Shown: positions 1 through 11,259, counted from the stretch's first letter. The stretch is 64,000 nucleotides of DNA from Peteryoungia rhizophila (GCF_004912145.1 NZ_STGT01000007.1:62001-126000); one strand, 5' to 3'. The notes: generated by a model from the letters alone, not told the origin. Numbers and translations: made by a program.

Positions 1-1713
<1,713 letters not shown>

Positions 1714-1731
1714 TCGGCCGACTGCGCAGGC

Positions 1732-1849
1732 GCCCCTCATCCCCCTGCCGGGATCTTCTCCCCGTAAACGGGGAGAAGGGGGAGACGGCGGCCGCACCGG
1801 CCTTCTCCCCGCGTGCGGGGAGAAGGTGCCCGAAGGGCGGATGAGGGGC
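1732..1849. repeat. RIME-like mosaic palindromic repeat
   Basis: About 118 bp between convergent metH and the PP2C gene. Outer arms are inverted (GCCCCTCATCC at 1732-1742 and its complement at 1839-1849). Inside are two hairpins built on the same core: CTTCTCCCCG..CGGGGAGAAG at 1755-1778 and CCTTCTCCCCG..CGGGGAGAAGG at 1801-1826. This matches the description of rhizobial intergenic mosaic elements (RIME: about 100 bp, two large palindromes). It probably also acts as a terminator for both flanking genes. I found no second copy in the window. Confidence 0.8.
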
Positions 1850-1926
1850 TGATAGATCGCGTGAACTTGCTCGCAATCCGATTCAAAATTTGGCGACAAG
1901 TTATTGAGGCAGATTCCTAAATGCCT

Positions 1927-2796
1927 TTACGCCTCCAGCCTCAGCAGGATTGCAGTCGTGTCGTCGCTCTGCTTGTAGCGCGGGTATTTCAACCCATCCG
2001 GATCGACCTCTCGCTCCATATGCCGAAGTTCCGTCACCAGGGACTTCAGCCCAGCCGTCGCCGCGCGCTGGATCAGTGTGGCGGGGTCGTAGAGCTTGTA
2101 GAGGGCAACCAGATCAGCCAAGCCATCTGAGCAGAGCAGGGCCTTCGCGCCGCTGCCATGGACAGGTACGTCGACCATAGCCAAGTGATCGGCCGCTTCC
2201 GGAACGACGCCGAATGTCCAAGTGGCCCCACCCTCTGTGTTCTGCAGCGCGCGACCACGGCGGAGGTCTTCGAGCGTTTGCGGATCGTCATTGGCGACGC
2301 CTGCCGCGCCGATGCCACCGACGCGGGCGATGTGCTGGGCCGCCCGATGCTGCTCCCATTCATAGGCGCCGGGGATGGGGATGACGAAATCGGATTGGCC
2401 GTCGTCATGCAGGATGTAAAGGCAGCTGTCGCCGAGGCCGAACCAGCGGAAGCCGGCTTCGGTTGCCTGCAGGGCGGTGAGACTGCAGAGCGGCCAGGCG
2501 TAGCGCGGCTGGTCGCCGGCCGTTGCGATGAAGGCGTCGCGGGCTTCCTCGGAGACATGTCGCAGCACCGTCGCCGGGTCGGCCTCGCGGTCGAGCCTCT
2601 GCTCGAAACGGATAGCCGCGAATTCGGCGATCCAGGCAGCGTCCGAACCATAGCCCTCCATGAATTGGCGGTCGCCGAGGCCCGTTGCGCCATCGATGAC
2701 GAAAGCTGCGTCTCTGTTGTAGCCGAGACGGTCCTCGTTCGCCCGACCTTGCTTGCCGGGGTCAGAGATCGTGTCGATGATGGAGATCTGCGGCAT
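1927..2796 (-). CDS. PP2C-family (PPM) serine/threonine phosphatase
   Basis: A 289-residue soluble protein with the metal-binding motifs of the PPM/PP2C fold: NED at residues 20-22, FVIDGATG around 32-39, a GDS motif in the middle, LLCSDGLADLV toward the C-terminus and a final DDTT. These acidic motifs bind the two metal ions that activate water for phosphoester hydrolysis. No partner kinase, FHA protein or type VI secretion gene is adjacent, so the substrate is unknown. It lies 73 bp downstream of the solute-binding-protein gene on the same strand, with a short hairpin between, and ends against the RIME-like repeat. Family assignment is firm; role is open. Confidence 0.85.
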   Translation of the reverse strand: MPQISIIDTISDPGKQGRANEDRLGYNRDAAFVIDGATGLGDRQFMEGYGSDAAWIAEFAAIRFEQRLDREADPATVLRHVSEEARDAFIATAGDQPRYAWPLCSLTALQATEAGFRWFGLGDSCLYILHDDGQSDFVIPIPGAYEWEQHRAAQHIARVGGIGAAGVANDDPQTLEDLRRGRALQNTEGGATWTFGVVPEAADHLAMVDVPVHGSGAKALLCSDGLADLVALYKLYDPATLIQRAATAGLKSLVTELRHMEREVDPDGLKYPRYKQSDDTTAILLRLEA

Positions 2797-2820
2797 GGGG
2801 GCCTCGTGCTGAAACGCTGT

Positions 2821-2836
2821 GCCGGAGGGCTCCGGC
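2821..2836 (-). terminator. Short hairpin downstream of the Tat solute-binding protein gene
   Basis: GCCGGA-gggc-TCCGGC forms a 6-bp GC stem with a 4-nt loop between the stop at 2870 and the start of the PP2C gene. There is no clear T tract, so it may only weaken read-through. Confidence 0.35.
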
Positions 2837-2869
2837 GCGTTCCGTGCCTAGCATGGCAGAAGGTTCGCG

Positions 2870-4027
2870 TCAGCCGCGGGCGGCGCGAAAGCGGTTCATG
2901 ATCTCGGCGCGTTTGGGATCGGTCAGGGCCACGGCGAGGCCGAATTCGAGCGCCGTCAGTTTTGCCTCGTCGGGATAGGTGATCCGGTTCGCGAGGATCT
3001 CCTTCGGCAGAAGCGCGCGAACGCGGCTGTCGGTGGCCGTTCCCCCATGGACCAGATGTTCACGGGCGGCGATCTCCGGATGGAGAAGGTGGTTGATCAA
3101 AGCATGGGCCGCCGGTTTGTTTTCAGCGCTTGCAGGGATCGCGTAATAATCCGTCCAGATCTCTCCGCCATCGGTTGCGATGTCGAAGGCGATTTCCGGA
3201 ACGTCGCGGTGCATCTGCGAGGCGTCATTGCTCCAGCACATGGTGAGCCAGGCTTCGCCAGTGCGCATGGCCGGCTGATAATCGCTGTCGATGGCCAGAA
3301 GATGGGGCCTGACCTGCATCAGGAGTTCCCCGGCCTTTTCGAGCTCTGTCGGATCGAGCGAATTGAAGCCGTATCCGAGGGCGACCAGCGCGCCACCGAT
3401 CGCTGTCAGCTGGTAGTCGTGGAGGATGGTCTTGCCCGAGGCATCGCCCATCGCCCGATCGAAGAAATCACGCCAGCTTTCGACGGGAGCGAGGTGTTGG
3501 GTGTTGTAGGCAATGCCGGTTGTGCCGGCATTCTTCGGCACGCCATAGATCGCGCCCGCCCTGACGCCCGGTTTCAGAAAACGGTCGGCATGGGAATTGA
3601 GATCGAAATTCGGCAGGCGGCGGAGATCGAGAGGTTCCAGCATGTCGCGCTGGAAATAGGGCGCGATGGCATATTGGGTCGGCACGATGATGTCCCAGAC
3701 GCGACCGCTTTCCAGAGCTCTCATCATGCCTTCGTTGGAGCCGATGATCGACACTTCGACTTCCACGCCGTAGTGCGCGGTGAAGTCCTCGAAGGTCTGC
3801 GGATCGTGATAGTTCGGCCATGTCGCAAGCGTGACCTTCTTCCCGAGCGGCGAACCTTCGGAAGTTGCAACGCTCGTGCGCCGGGTCCCGCCGATCATGA
3901 GGGCCGCAGCGCCGAGGCCCGTCACGGCCAGGAAATGCCGACGCGTCACCGAGCCGCGCTTCAGCCGCATGTATTCGGCCATGAAACCGTTGGCATCGAT
4001 CTCCGGAGATGTTTTCTTGTCGGCCAT
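2870..4027 (-). CDS. Extracellular solute-binding protein, PotD/PotF-like, Tat-exported
   Basis: A 385-residue periplasmic binding protein of the spermidine/putrescine (family 1) class. Residues 28-47 form a twin-arginine signal (TRRHFLAVTG followed by a hydrophobic stretch). The mature part starts with the typical VTLATWPNYHDPQTFEDF segment and includes the ligand-pocket region around WSNDASQMHRDVPEIAFD. The N-terminus before the twin arginines is unusually long (about 28 residues). No permease or ATPase is directly linked: the next gene upstream (100 bp away, same strand) is a zinc alcohol dehydrogenase, with the ABC operon beyond it. It could be an orphan binding protein or use that nearby importer. 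Ligand unknown; polyamine-like compounds are a reasonable guess from family alone. Confidence 0.85.
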   Translation of the reverse strand: MADKKTSPEIDANGFMAEYMRLKRGSVTRRHFLAVTGLGAAALMIGGTRRTSVATSEGSPLGKKVTLATWPNYHDPQTFEDFTAHYGVEVEVSIIGSNEGMMRALESGRVWDIIVPTQYAIAPYFQRDMLEPLDLRRLPNFDLNSHADRFLKPGVRAGAIYGVPKNAGTTGIAYNTQHLAPVESWRDFFDRAMGDASGKTILHDYQLTAIGGALVALGYGFNSLDPTELEKAGELLMQVRPHLLAIDSDYQPAMRTGEAWLTMCWSNDASQMHRDVPEIAFDIATDGGEIWTDYYAIPASAENKPAAHALINHLLHPEIAAREHLVHGGTATDSRVRALLPKEILANRITYPDEAKLTALEFGLAVALTDPKRAEIMNRFRAARG

Positions 4028-4127
4028 AGCTGCCCTCGATCCGTTGCCGGTTTCGTGCAGCCGTATTTCAGCACAAACGAGTTAACGCTATTACACCCTA
4101 AGATGAATCCTGCATGCCTGCGGACGT

Positions 4128-5171
<1,044 letters not shown>

Positions 5172-5190
5172 GGACTTCCTCCACAGACCC

Positions 5191-5215
5191 CAATGCCGCC
5201 CGGAGGGCGGCATTG
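5191..5215 (-). terminator. Perfect inverted repeat between ABC ATPase and alcohol dehydrogenase genes
   Basis: CAATGCCGCC-cggag-GGCGGCATTG: a perfect 10-bp stem with 5-nt loop. It follows the ATPase stop (5246) and precedes the dehydrogenase start (5171). There is no long T tract, so it may be a partial terminator or an mRNA-end stabiliser. Confidence 0.6.
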
Positions 5216-5245
5216 GGACACTCTTTCCGTTCGTAGTGGTTTGCC

Positions 5246-6298
5246 TCAGTCGGCAAGCAGGATCAAGGCGGACGGATCGATCTTCATTCCGACGGTATCG
5301 CCGACGACCGGCGGCTTGATGCCGGGATCGTTGAAGGTGTCGAAGGAGAGCGTCTTGCCCTCGACGGCGATGCGGGTGCGGATGACGGAGCCCAGGAACT
5401 GGCTGGACGTGACCTGTCCCAGTACGGTCGCTTCGTCGGTGCCGGCCAGTGTGCCGGCTTCCGGACGCATGGCAAGCTGGATCGTCGCGCCATTGGTGGC
5501 GGGGATCGCCTCCTTGATGGCCAAAGTCTTTTCGCCGATCCGGACGATGCCGGCGCTCTGGTCGGTGACGACGGCGTCCAGTACGTTGAGCGTGCCGACG
5601 AAGGATGCAACGAAGCGGGTCGTGGGGCGGTTGTAGATCTCGAAGGGGGTGCCGATCTGGTCTGCCTTGCCGGCATTCATAACCACGATCCGGTCGGAGA
5701 TCGACAGCGCCTCCTCCTGGTCATGGGTGACGAAGACGGTGGTAATGCCGAGCTTCTGCTGGATCTGCCGAATTTCTTCGCGCAGCGACACGCGGATCTT
5801 GGCGTCGAGCGCCGAGAGAGGTTCGTCGAGCAGCAGGACCTGCGGCTTGGGTGCCAATGCACGGGCGAGTGCGACGCGCTGCTGCTGGCCGCCCGAGAGC
5901 TGATAGGGGTAGCGCTCGGCGAGGTGATCGAGATGGATGAGCGCCAGCATTTCCTTGACGCGCTTCTCGATGTCGGCCTTGGGCTGGCCGGCGATCTTCA
6001 GGCCGAAGGCGACGTTGTCGAAGACGTTCATGTTGGGAAACAGCGCATAGGCCTGGAAGACCATGCCGATATTGCGCTGGTTCGGCTTGAGGTTTGTCTG
6101 GTCCTTGCCATCAACCACGATGGAGCCGGCCGACGGGGTCTCAAAACCGGCCACCATGCGCAGCACGGTGGTCTTGCCGCAGCCGGAGGGGCCGAGAAAC
6201 GAGATGAACTCGCCCTTGTCGATCGCCATGTTGAAGTCGTGCACGACCTGGGTGGCGCCGAAGGATTTCTTGAGATGTGACAGTGTCAGAAAGGTCAT
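5246..6298 (-). CDS. ABC transporter ATP-binding protein (PotA/FbpC-like)
   Basis: A 350-residue importer ATPase. Walker A GPSGCGKT lies near residues 36-43, the Q-loop is in GMVFQAYALFPNMNVFDNVAFGL, the signature is LSGGQQQRVALARALA, Walker B is VLLLDEPLSALD and the switch His is in FVTHDQEEALS. A C-terminal TOBE-like regulatory region follows from about residue 240. It powers the importer made with the two permeases and the binding protein encoded upstream (6311-9182). Only 12 bp separate it from the permease stop. The start is preceded by a GAGG site. Confidence 0.92.
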   Translation of the reverse strand: MTFLTLSHLKKSFGATQVVHDFNMAIDKGEFISFLGPSGCGKTTVLRMVAGFETPSAGSIVVDGKDQTNLKPNQRNIGMVFQAYALFPNMNVFDNVAFGLKIAGQPKADIEKRVKEMLALIHLDHLAERYPYQLSGGQQQRVALARALAPKPQVLLLDEPLSALDAKIRVSLREEIRQIQQKLGITTVFVTHDQEEALSISDRIVVMNAGKADQIGTPFEIYNRPTTRFVASFVGTLNVLDAVVTDQSAGIVRIGEKTLAIKEAIPATNGATIQLAMRPEAGTLAGTDEATVLGQVTSSQFLGSVIRTRIAVEGKTLSFDTFNDPGIKPPVVGDTVGMKIDPSALILLAD

Positions 6299-6310
6299 AA
6301 AGAGAATTCC

Positions 6311-7102
6311 TCAGGCCTGGCGGGGGGCTGTTTTCTGGAGGCGGGAGACGAGCTGCATCAGGCCGAGGCATGCCCAGGTGATGCCGAAGGCGATCACGGC
6401 AAGGGCCGCCGGCTCATAGGCGCGGTTGGCGCCGAGCAGCTGCATGTAGGGACCGAAGGCCGGCTTGTTCAGAAGGGCGGCCATGGTGAATTCGCCCATG
6501 ACGATGGCGAAGGTCACGAAGGCGCCCGACATGACGGCGACAGAGACGTTTGGCAGAATGATCCGACCGATGATTGTGGCCCAGCCGGCGCCGAGGCTCT
6601 GTGCGGCTTCCGTCAGCGTTGTCACGTCGATTGTTCTCAAGCCTGTGTCGACTGCGCGGTACATGTAGGGCAGTCCGAGTGTCGCGTAGCCGAACATCAG
6701 GAGCATGTTCGTCCCGGCCGATGAGCCCGTCAGCGGCAGCCAGCTCGAGGTGTTGTATAGGCGGATATAGCCGAACACGACGACAATGGCCGGGATGACG
6801 AGCGGCAGCAGGGTGATGAACTCGATGTAGGGGCGAAGACCCGGCATCTTGAGGCGCACCCAATAGGCCGTCGGCACGATCAGGAATACGCCGAAGATGA
6901 TGGTCGTGAGCGCCATCGTGACGGAGTAGCTGAAGGTTTCCTGGAAACGCGGATCCGCCAGAACCTTGGCATAGGCGTCGAAGGAATACTCGCCGCGGCG
7001 CATTTTGAGCGAGAAGTTCGTCATGCCGATCAGCGGCAGGATGAAGTAGAGGAGACCGAATATCAGCGCGGCCCAAGCCCAGAAACGTTTCATTTCATCC
7101 AC
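6311..7102 (-). CDS. ABC transporter permease (PotC-like)
   Basis: 263 residues with about six membrane spans. The loop EAAQSLGAGWATIIGRIILPNV matches the EAA motif that docks on the ATPase. This inner-membrane subunit pairs with the permease at 7090-7980; the two genes overlap by 13 bp, indicating translational coupling. Belongs to the BPD permease group used for polyamines, aminoethylphosphonate and ferric iron. Confidence 0.9.
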   Translation of the reverse strand: MDEMKRFWAWAALIFGLLYFILPLIGMTNFSLKMRRGEYSFDAYAKVLADPRFQETFSYSVTMALTTIIFGVFLIVPTAYWVRLKMPGLRPYIEFITLLPLVIPAIVVVFGYIRLYNTSSWLPLTGSSAGTNMLLMFGYATLGLPYMYRAVDTGLRTIDVTTLTEAAQSLGAGWATIIGRIILPNVSVAVMSGAFVTFAIVMGEFTMAALLNKPAFGPYMQLLGANRAYEPAALAVIAFGITWACLGLMQLVSRLQKTAPRQA

Positions 7103-7980
7103 CTTTCGCTGCGGGCGCGCATCCAGATGTAGAGACCATTGGCAAGCCCGGTAACGACGATCATGCCGAAGGCGAGCGCGTAGCCCAGATGGGGATCGCC
7201 GAGCACGTCGCCGCGGATCTGGGCGAAGAGCAGGATCGGGACGATATTCAGCGAAGAGCCGGTCAGTGCGATCGCGGTTGCGACAGCGCCGAACGCATTT
7301 GCGAAGAGCAGGGCTATGGTGCCGAGAATCGACGGCAGCAGGATCGGGAAGGCGACGAGGCGCCAGTACTGCGTGTTGGTCGCGCCGAGGATCGAGGCTG
7401 CCTCACGCCATTCGCGCTTCAGTCCGTCGAGTGCCGGGGTGATGATCAACACCATCAGCGGGATCTGGAAGAAGAGATAGGTGATGGTCAGGCCCCAGAA
7501 GGACAGGAGGTTGAAACCGAGGAGACGCAGGTCGATGCCGATTTGCGTCTTCAGGAATACCGTCAGCATGCCGACCGGGCCGAGGGTGGCGAGAAAGGCG
7601 AAGGCGAGGGGAACGCCGGCAAAGTTGGACGCGACACCGGAAAAGGTGAGAAGCGGTCCGCGGATCCATTGCGGCAAGCCGCCGAGAACCACCGCTGCTG
7701 CGACGCCAAAGCCGATAAGGCAGCCGAGAATGGCGGAGGCCAGGCTGATCTTGATGGAGATCCAGTAGGCCGCCATGATGGATGGCGTGAAGAGCCCGGC
7801 GATATTGGCCAGCGTGAAGGAGCCATCCGGACGCTGAAAGGCGCCGATGACGATCTTCATCGTGGGCATGAACAGGAAGAGAACCACGAAGGCGGCAAAG
7901 GGCAGGACCCCAAGCCAGTGAAGCGGTAGTTTCATTCGTGGCCGCACCTGCAGGCCAGGGCTCACATTTTCGGTCGACAT
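7090..7980 (-). CDS. ABC transporter permease (PotB-like)
   Basis: 296 residues with an N-terminal span near residues 20-42 and several further helices. The EAA loop is seen at WREAASILGATNTQYWRLVAFPILLPSI. First permease of the importer, transcribed after the binding-protein gene with a strong hairpin in the 98-bp gap, and overlapping the next permease gene. Confidence 0.9.
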   Translation of the reverse strand: MSTENVSPGLQVRPRMKLPLHWLGVLPFAAFVVLFLFMPTMKIVIGAFQRPDGSFTLANIAGLFTPSIMAAYWISIKISLASAILGCLIGFGVAAAVVLGGLPQWIRGPLLTFSGVASNFAGVPLAFAFLATLGPVGMLTVFLKTQIGIDLRLLGFNLLSFWGLTITYLFFQIPLMVLIITPALDGLKREWREAASILGATNTQYWRLVAFPILLPSILGTIALLFANAFGAVATAIALTGSSLNIVPILLFAQIRGDVLGDPHLGYALAFGMIVVTGLANGLYIWMRARSERWMK

Positions 7981-8030
7981 TCCGTCTGCCCCTCTGTCCG
8001 TGTCGGCACGGATCTTCTTAAAATGAAGGG

Positions 8031-8062
8031 GCCGCCCCGACCTTGTAAAAGACCGGGGCGGC
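8031..8062 (-). terminator. Hairpin between binding-protein and permease genes
   Basis: A 9-bp perfect GC stem (GCCGCCCCG / CGGGGCGGC) with a 14-nt loop, 17 bp after the binding-protein stop. Such stems typically give high binding-protein and lower permease expression by partial termination or by protecting mRNA 3' ends. Confidence 0.65.
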
Positions 8063-8078
8063 TCCTCGAGATCAGGTC

Positions 8079-9182
8079 TTACTGAACGTTGGCGCCGACG
8101 ACGCTGTCCCAGCCAGCCGTGACGGCGGCCTTGTTGGCGTCGACTTCTTCCAGCGTCGGGAAGTATGCCTTTTCATAGGATTCAGCCGGCGGCAGAGCGT
8201 CGAGCAGATCCTGAGGAACCTTGCCTGCCTTGACCATGGCGTTGAAGCGGGCCGGGTGGCAATAGCCCTTCAGCCAGCCGAGCTGACCTTCGTCGGAATA
8301 GAGGTATTCCATCCACAGCTTGGCAGCGTTCGGGTGCGGCGCGTAAGCTGAGATGCCCTGAACGTAGACGCCGGCGAGAACGCCCGATGTCGGAACCACG
8401 ACTTCGACCGGCGGGTTACCGGCGAGTGTGTCCTTGGCGGCCAGCGCGTTGTAGTCCCACATGACGACGATCGGGGTTGCGCCCTGTGCCAGCGTACCGG
8501 ACTTGCCGATAACCGGAACGAAGTTGCCCGCCTTGTTCAGTTCGCCGAAGTACTTGAGACCGGCGTCGCCGGCATCCTTGCCAGCGGCAGCGCCGCTTGC
8601 CATGCCCGCGGCGAGAACGCCGAGGATGGCCTGGTTGGAGGCGCGCGGGTCACCTGCGAGAGCGACCTGACCGGCATATTCCGGCTTCAGCAGGTCCGAC
8701 CAGTCGGCCGGCGTGTTGGTCACGAGGTCCTTGTTCACCAGGAGCGACATGACGCCGTAATAGTCGCCGTACCAGTAGCCTTCGGCGTCCTTGACGTTGT
8801 CCGGGATCTCGTCCCAGGTCGAGACCTTGTAAGGCTGCAGCAGGCCTTCGGCCTTCATCTGCGGGCCGAAAGCGAGGCCGACGTCGACGACGTCAGGGGC
8901 CTGCGGACCCTTGTTGTCCTTGTTCGCCTTGATGGCTTCGACTTCGTCAGCCGAACCAGCGTCGGGGTTCAGTTCGTTGACGGTGATTTCCGGATACTTC
9001 TTCTTGAAGCCGTCAATCACGGCGCCGTAGCCGCACCAGTCGTGGGGCAGGGCGATGGTGGTCAGCATGCCTTCTTTCTTGGCAGCTTCGATCAGCTCGG
9101 CGCTCGGCTCGGCATAGGCGACGGCGGAGCTTGCCATGACGAGGGCGGTCGTCATCGACAGGATCTTGCGAAGATTGTTCAC
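8079..9182 (-). CDS. ABC transporter periplasmic solute-binding protein
   Basis: 367 residues with a Sec signal peptide (positively charged start, hydrophobic core, cleavage after about AVAYA at residues 20-24). The mature protein has the family-1 binding-protein pattern (LPHDWCGYGAVIDGFKKKYP.. and a central WYGDYYGVMSLLVNKDLV). It lies first in the importer operon and just downstream of the RpiR-family gene on the same strand. Relatives bind polyamines, 2-aminoethylphosphonate or ferric ions; the sequence alone does not choose. Context with amine-type enzymes favours an amino compound, as inference only. Confidence 0.88.
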   Translation of the reverse strand: MNNLRKILSMTTALVMASSAVAYAEPSAELIEAAKKEGMLTTIALPHDWCGYGAVIDGFKKKYPEITVNELNPDAGSADEVEAIKANKDNKGPQAPDVVDVGLAFGPQMKAEGLLQPYKVSTWDEIPDNVKDAEGYWYGDYYGVMSLLVNKDLVTNTPADWSDLLKPEYAGQVALAGDPRASNQAILGVLAAGMASGAAAGKDAGDAGLKYFGELNKAGNFVPVIGKSGTLAQGATPIVVMWDYNALAAKDTLAGNPPVEVVVPTSGVLAGVYVQGISAYAPHPNAAKLWMEYLYSDEGQLGWLKGYCHPARFNAMVKAGKVPQDLLDALPPAESYEKAYFPTLEEVDANKAAVTAGWDSVVGANVQ

Positions 9183-9329
9183 TGTAGTTCTCCTCTGAGG
9201 TTGGCAGCGATGCGGTTGACTTAGGTGCGCTGTGTTATCGTTATATGACGGTTGACGGGTTCAGCTGTCTTTGTCCTGCGCTGTTGGTTCCGTCTCCGGT
9301 ATCGGGTCCTCCATGTCGACAGTTGCTCC

Positions 9330-10199
9330 TCAGCGGGGCTTTCTGAACAGGCGCGCCTGTTCAAACAGCCCTTCGAGGGTATTCATGCGTTCGCGGGTCT
9401 CGTCCCAGGACGAGCTTTGAACGGCTTCGATCAAGGCTTCCACGACGAACAGCGTCACGACGGAACTGTCCCATGCCGACGGTGCCTCGATATGAAGCTT
9501 GAAACAGTGACGGGCATGCTGTGCCACCGGCGACATCCACTGGTCCGTGAAGACGATGATCTGCACGCCGTTTGCACGCGCGACCTCGGCCAGAGTGGTA
9601 AGATCGGCCTCGTAGCGCCTGATGTCGAAGATCACGAGAACGTCGCCATCCTGCATGTTCAGGACGTGCTGGGGCCAGGAACTGGCATTCGATGACATCA
9701 GGGTCGTCCGTGGGCGGATGACCTGCATATGGGTGAAGAAGTACTCGGCCAGCGCGCCGGTGATGCGTCCGCCGACGAAATAGACACTGCGATGGCGATC
9801 ACCGAGCAGACGGGCGGCTTCATCGAAGGTCGCCGTGCGGAGTTCCCCCAAAGAGGTTCGCAGATTGGCCATGACCGCTTCGGCAAAGCGGTTGAGAATA
9901 TGGCGGTTTGGCGCATTGGCGGCCCAGCGGTCGTGCTTGGCGATCGGGTTGGAGATCGTCGCCTCGAGCTCCTGGTGGAGATGTGCCTGGAATTCCGGAT
10001 AGCCCTTGTAGCCCAGCTTCTGAACCATGCGAGCGACGGTCGGCGTCGAGACCCGGGCGTTTTCGGCAACGGTTGTGATGCTGCCCAGTCCTGAGACAGG
10101 GTAGTTCTGAAGCAGGCTCTCGGCCAGCTGTCGTTCGGCACGCGTCAGCCCATCGAAATGGGCATGGATCACGTCCGACACCGTGGTCGACGCATTCAT
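9330..10199 (-). CDS. RpiR/MurR-family transcriptional regulator with SIS domain
   Basis: 289 residues from the ATG at 10199; a TTG at 10223 in frame is an alternative start, and an AGGGGAG lies between them. The N-terminal 75 residues are the RpiR-type helix-turn-helix (SITTVAENARVSTPTVARMVQKLGYKGYPEFQAHL). The C-terminal SIS domain, usually a sensor of phosphorylated or small metabolites, spans about 120-260 (VYFVGGRITGALAEYFFTHM .. DVLVIFDIRRYEADL). It sits between two divergent transport and metabolism operons. Paired near-palindromic boxes in its upstream region probably bind it, giving autoregulation and control of the divergent arm. The effector is unknown. Confidence 0.88.
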   Translation of the reverse strand: MNASTTVSDVIHAHFDGLTRAERQLAESLLQNYPVSGLGSITTVAENARVSTPTVARMVQKLGYKGYPEFQAHLHQELEATISNPIAKHDRWAANAPNRHILNRFAEAVMANLRTSLGELRTATFDEAARLLGDRHRSVYFVGGRITGALAEYFFTHMQVIRPRTTLMSSNASSWPQHVLNMQDGDVLVIFDIRRYEADLTTLAEVARANGVQIIVFTDQWMSPVAQHARHCFKLHIEAPSAWDSSVVTLFVVEALIEAVQSSSWDETRERMNTLEGLFEQARLFRKPR

Positions 10200-10287
10200 C
10201 AAGGACCGATGGACTCCCCTCAAGCCGGTCTAGCGCCAGCTTTTTCAGGATTAAGCCTCGCTGTCACAATTGAGTCAACTGGCCTTT

Positions 10288-10343
10288 GAAGAGAATTTTT
10301 CAGAAGCGGATTGACAGACGCTTGGCTGTGAAGAATTCTCTTC
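10288..10343. promoter_or_regulatory. Paired RpiR-type operator boxes around a sigma70-like promoter
   Basis: Box 1 (10288-10301, GAAGAGAATTTTTC) and box 2 (10330-10343, whose complement is GAAGAGAATTCTTC) match at 13 of 14 positions in inverted orientation, 42 bp apart (about four helical turns). Each has the GAA..TTC edges of RpiR-type sites. Between them TTGACA (10311-10316) and AATTCT (10334-10339) are spaced by 17 bp and point toward the amidohydrolase-TRAP operon. Box 2 covers the -10 element, as expected for repression. Confidence 0.65.
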
Positions 10344-10382
10344 GGAAAGAAAAGGGCCAAGAGGCTCGGGGGAATTTGCAGC

Positions 10383-11153
10383 ATGCTGTTGAGGTCGGGG
10401 ATCCTGACATCGTCGGACGGTGACGCGGTGGCATTGGAGAATGCGACGGCGGGCAGCGGGATCGTACTTGTCTGCGAGCACGCATCACGCTTGCTGCCTG
10501 CCTCTGCAGGTGACCTTGGACTGTCGCCTGAGGCCTTGTCGAGCCACATCGCCTGGGATCCGGGCGCTCTTGCCATTGCCCGCAGCCTTTCAGAGAAGCT
10601 CGATGGGGTGCTCCTGCATCAGCGCTTCTCGCGGTTGATCTATGATTGCAATCGTCCGCCAGAGTCGCCAGCAGCGATGCCGGAAAAGAGCGAGGTCTAC
10701 GAGATCCCCGGCAATCGCGAGCTGAGCCCTGCCGAGCGCTATGCCCGAACGGCGGCGCTCTACATTCCCTTTCACGACCGTGTCTCGGATGAGATCTCGC
10801 GTCTTCAAGGTGAGGGGCAGAGGCCGGTCATCGTGACCATTCATACGTTCACGCCGGTCTATTTCGGCAATCCACGGGAGGTCGAGATCGGTATCCTCCA
10901 CGATGCCGACAGCCGCCTGGCCGATGCCATGCTGGATGCCGCCGCAGACAGTCCTTTCCGTGTCGAGCGAAATTCCCCTTACGGCCCTGAGGACGGCGTC
11001 ACGCACACGCTTCGCCTGCACGCACTTCCGCAGGGTTTCGCCAATGTCATGATCGAGGTTCGCAACGACCTCGTTCGCGATGATGCTGAGGTGGAGGTCG
11101 TCTCCTCCCATCTCGCGGACTTGATTTCAGAAGCGCTCAAAAGGGTCGCATAA
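10383..11153 (+). CDS. N-formylglutamate amidohydrolase-family protein
   Basis: 256 residues; ATG preceded by GGGGGAA. Family features: VLVCEHASRLLPASAGDLGL with the metal-ligand Glu-His near residues 31-32, HIAWDPGA, and RLIYDCNRPP with its conserved Arg/Asn. The reference enzyme (HutG type) cleaves N-formylglutamate to glutamate and formate in histidine breakdown, but no hut gene is present here. It is the first gene of a plus-strand run containing a TRAP transporter and a glutamine-synthetase-like ligase. An attractive inference is that it hydrolyses a gamma-glutamyl amide made by that ligase; acting on a formyl or other N-acyl amino acid is equally open. The family is secure, the substrate is not. 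Confidence 0.88.
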   Translation: MLLRSGILTSSDGDAVALENATAGSGIVLVCEHASRLLPASAGDLGLSPEALSSHIAWDPGALAIARSLSEKLDGVLLHQRFSRLIYDCNRPPESPAAMPEKSEVYEIPGNRELSPAERYARTAALYIPFHDRVSDEISRLQGEGQRPVIVTIHTFTPVYFGNPREVEIGILHDADSRLADAMLDAAADSPFRVERNSPYGPEDGVTHTLRLHALPQGFANVMIEVRNDLVRDDAEVEVVSSHLADLISEALKRVA

Positions 11154-11196
11154 ATATTTTCAGCCGCTGGGCAAACCAACATAAAAGAGGGAACGG

Positions 11197-11259
11197 ATGC
11201 CGGCATACGAGATCATGAGACGAGGACCGCGGATGTGGTCCGGGGCGGCGGTGGCCTGA
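11197..11259 (+). CDS. Possible 20-residue leader peptide coupled to dctQ
   Basis: An ATG at 11197 is preceded by GAGGG at proper spacing and encodes 20 residues rich in Arg and Gly. It ends at TGA 11257-11259, whose last base is the first base of the dctQ ATG (TGATG). No strong Shine-Dalgarno site precedes dctQ itself, so the small frame may deliver ribosomes to it by translational coupling. Conservation is unknown; it could be chance. Confidence 0.4.
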   Translation: MPAYEIMRRGPRMWSGAAVA

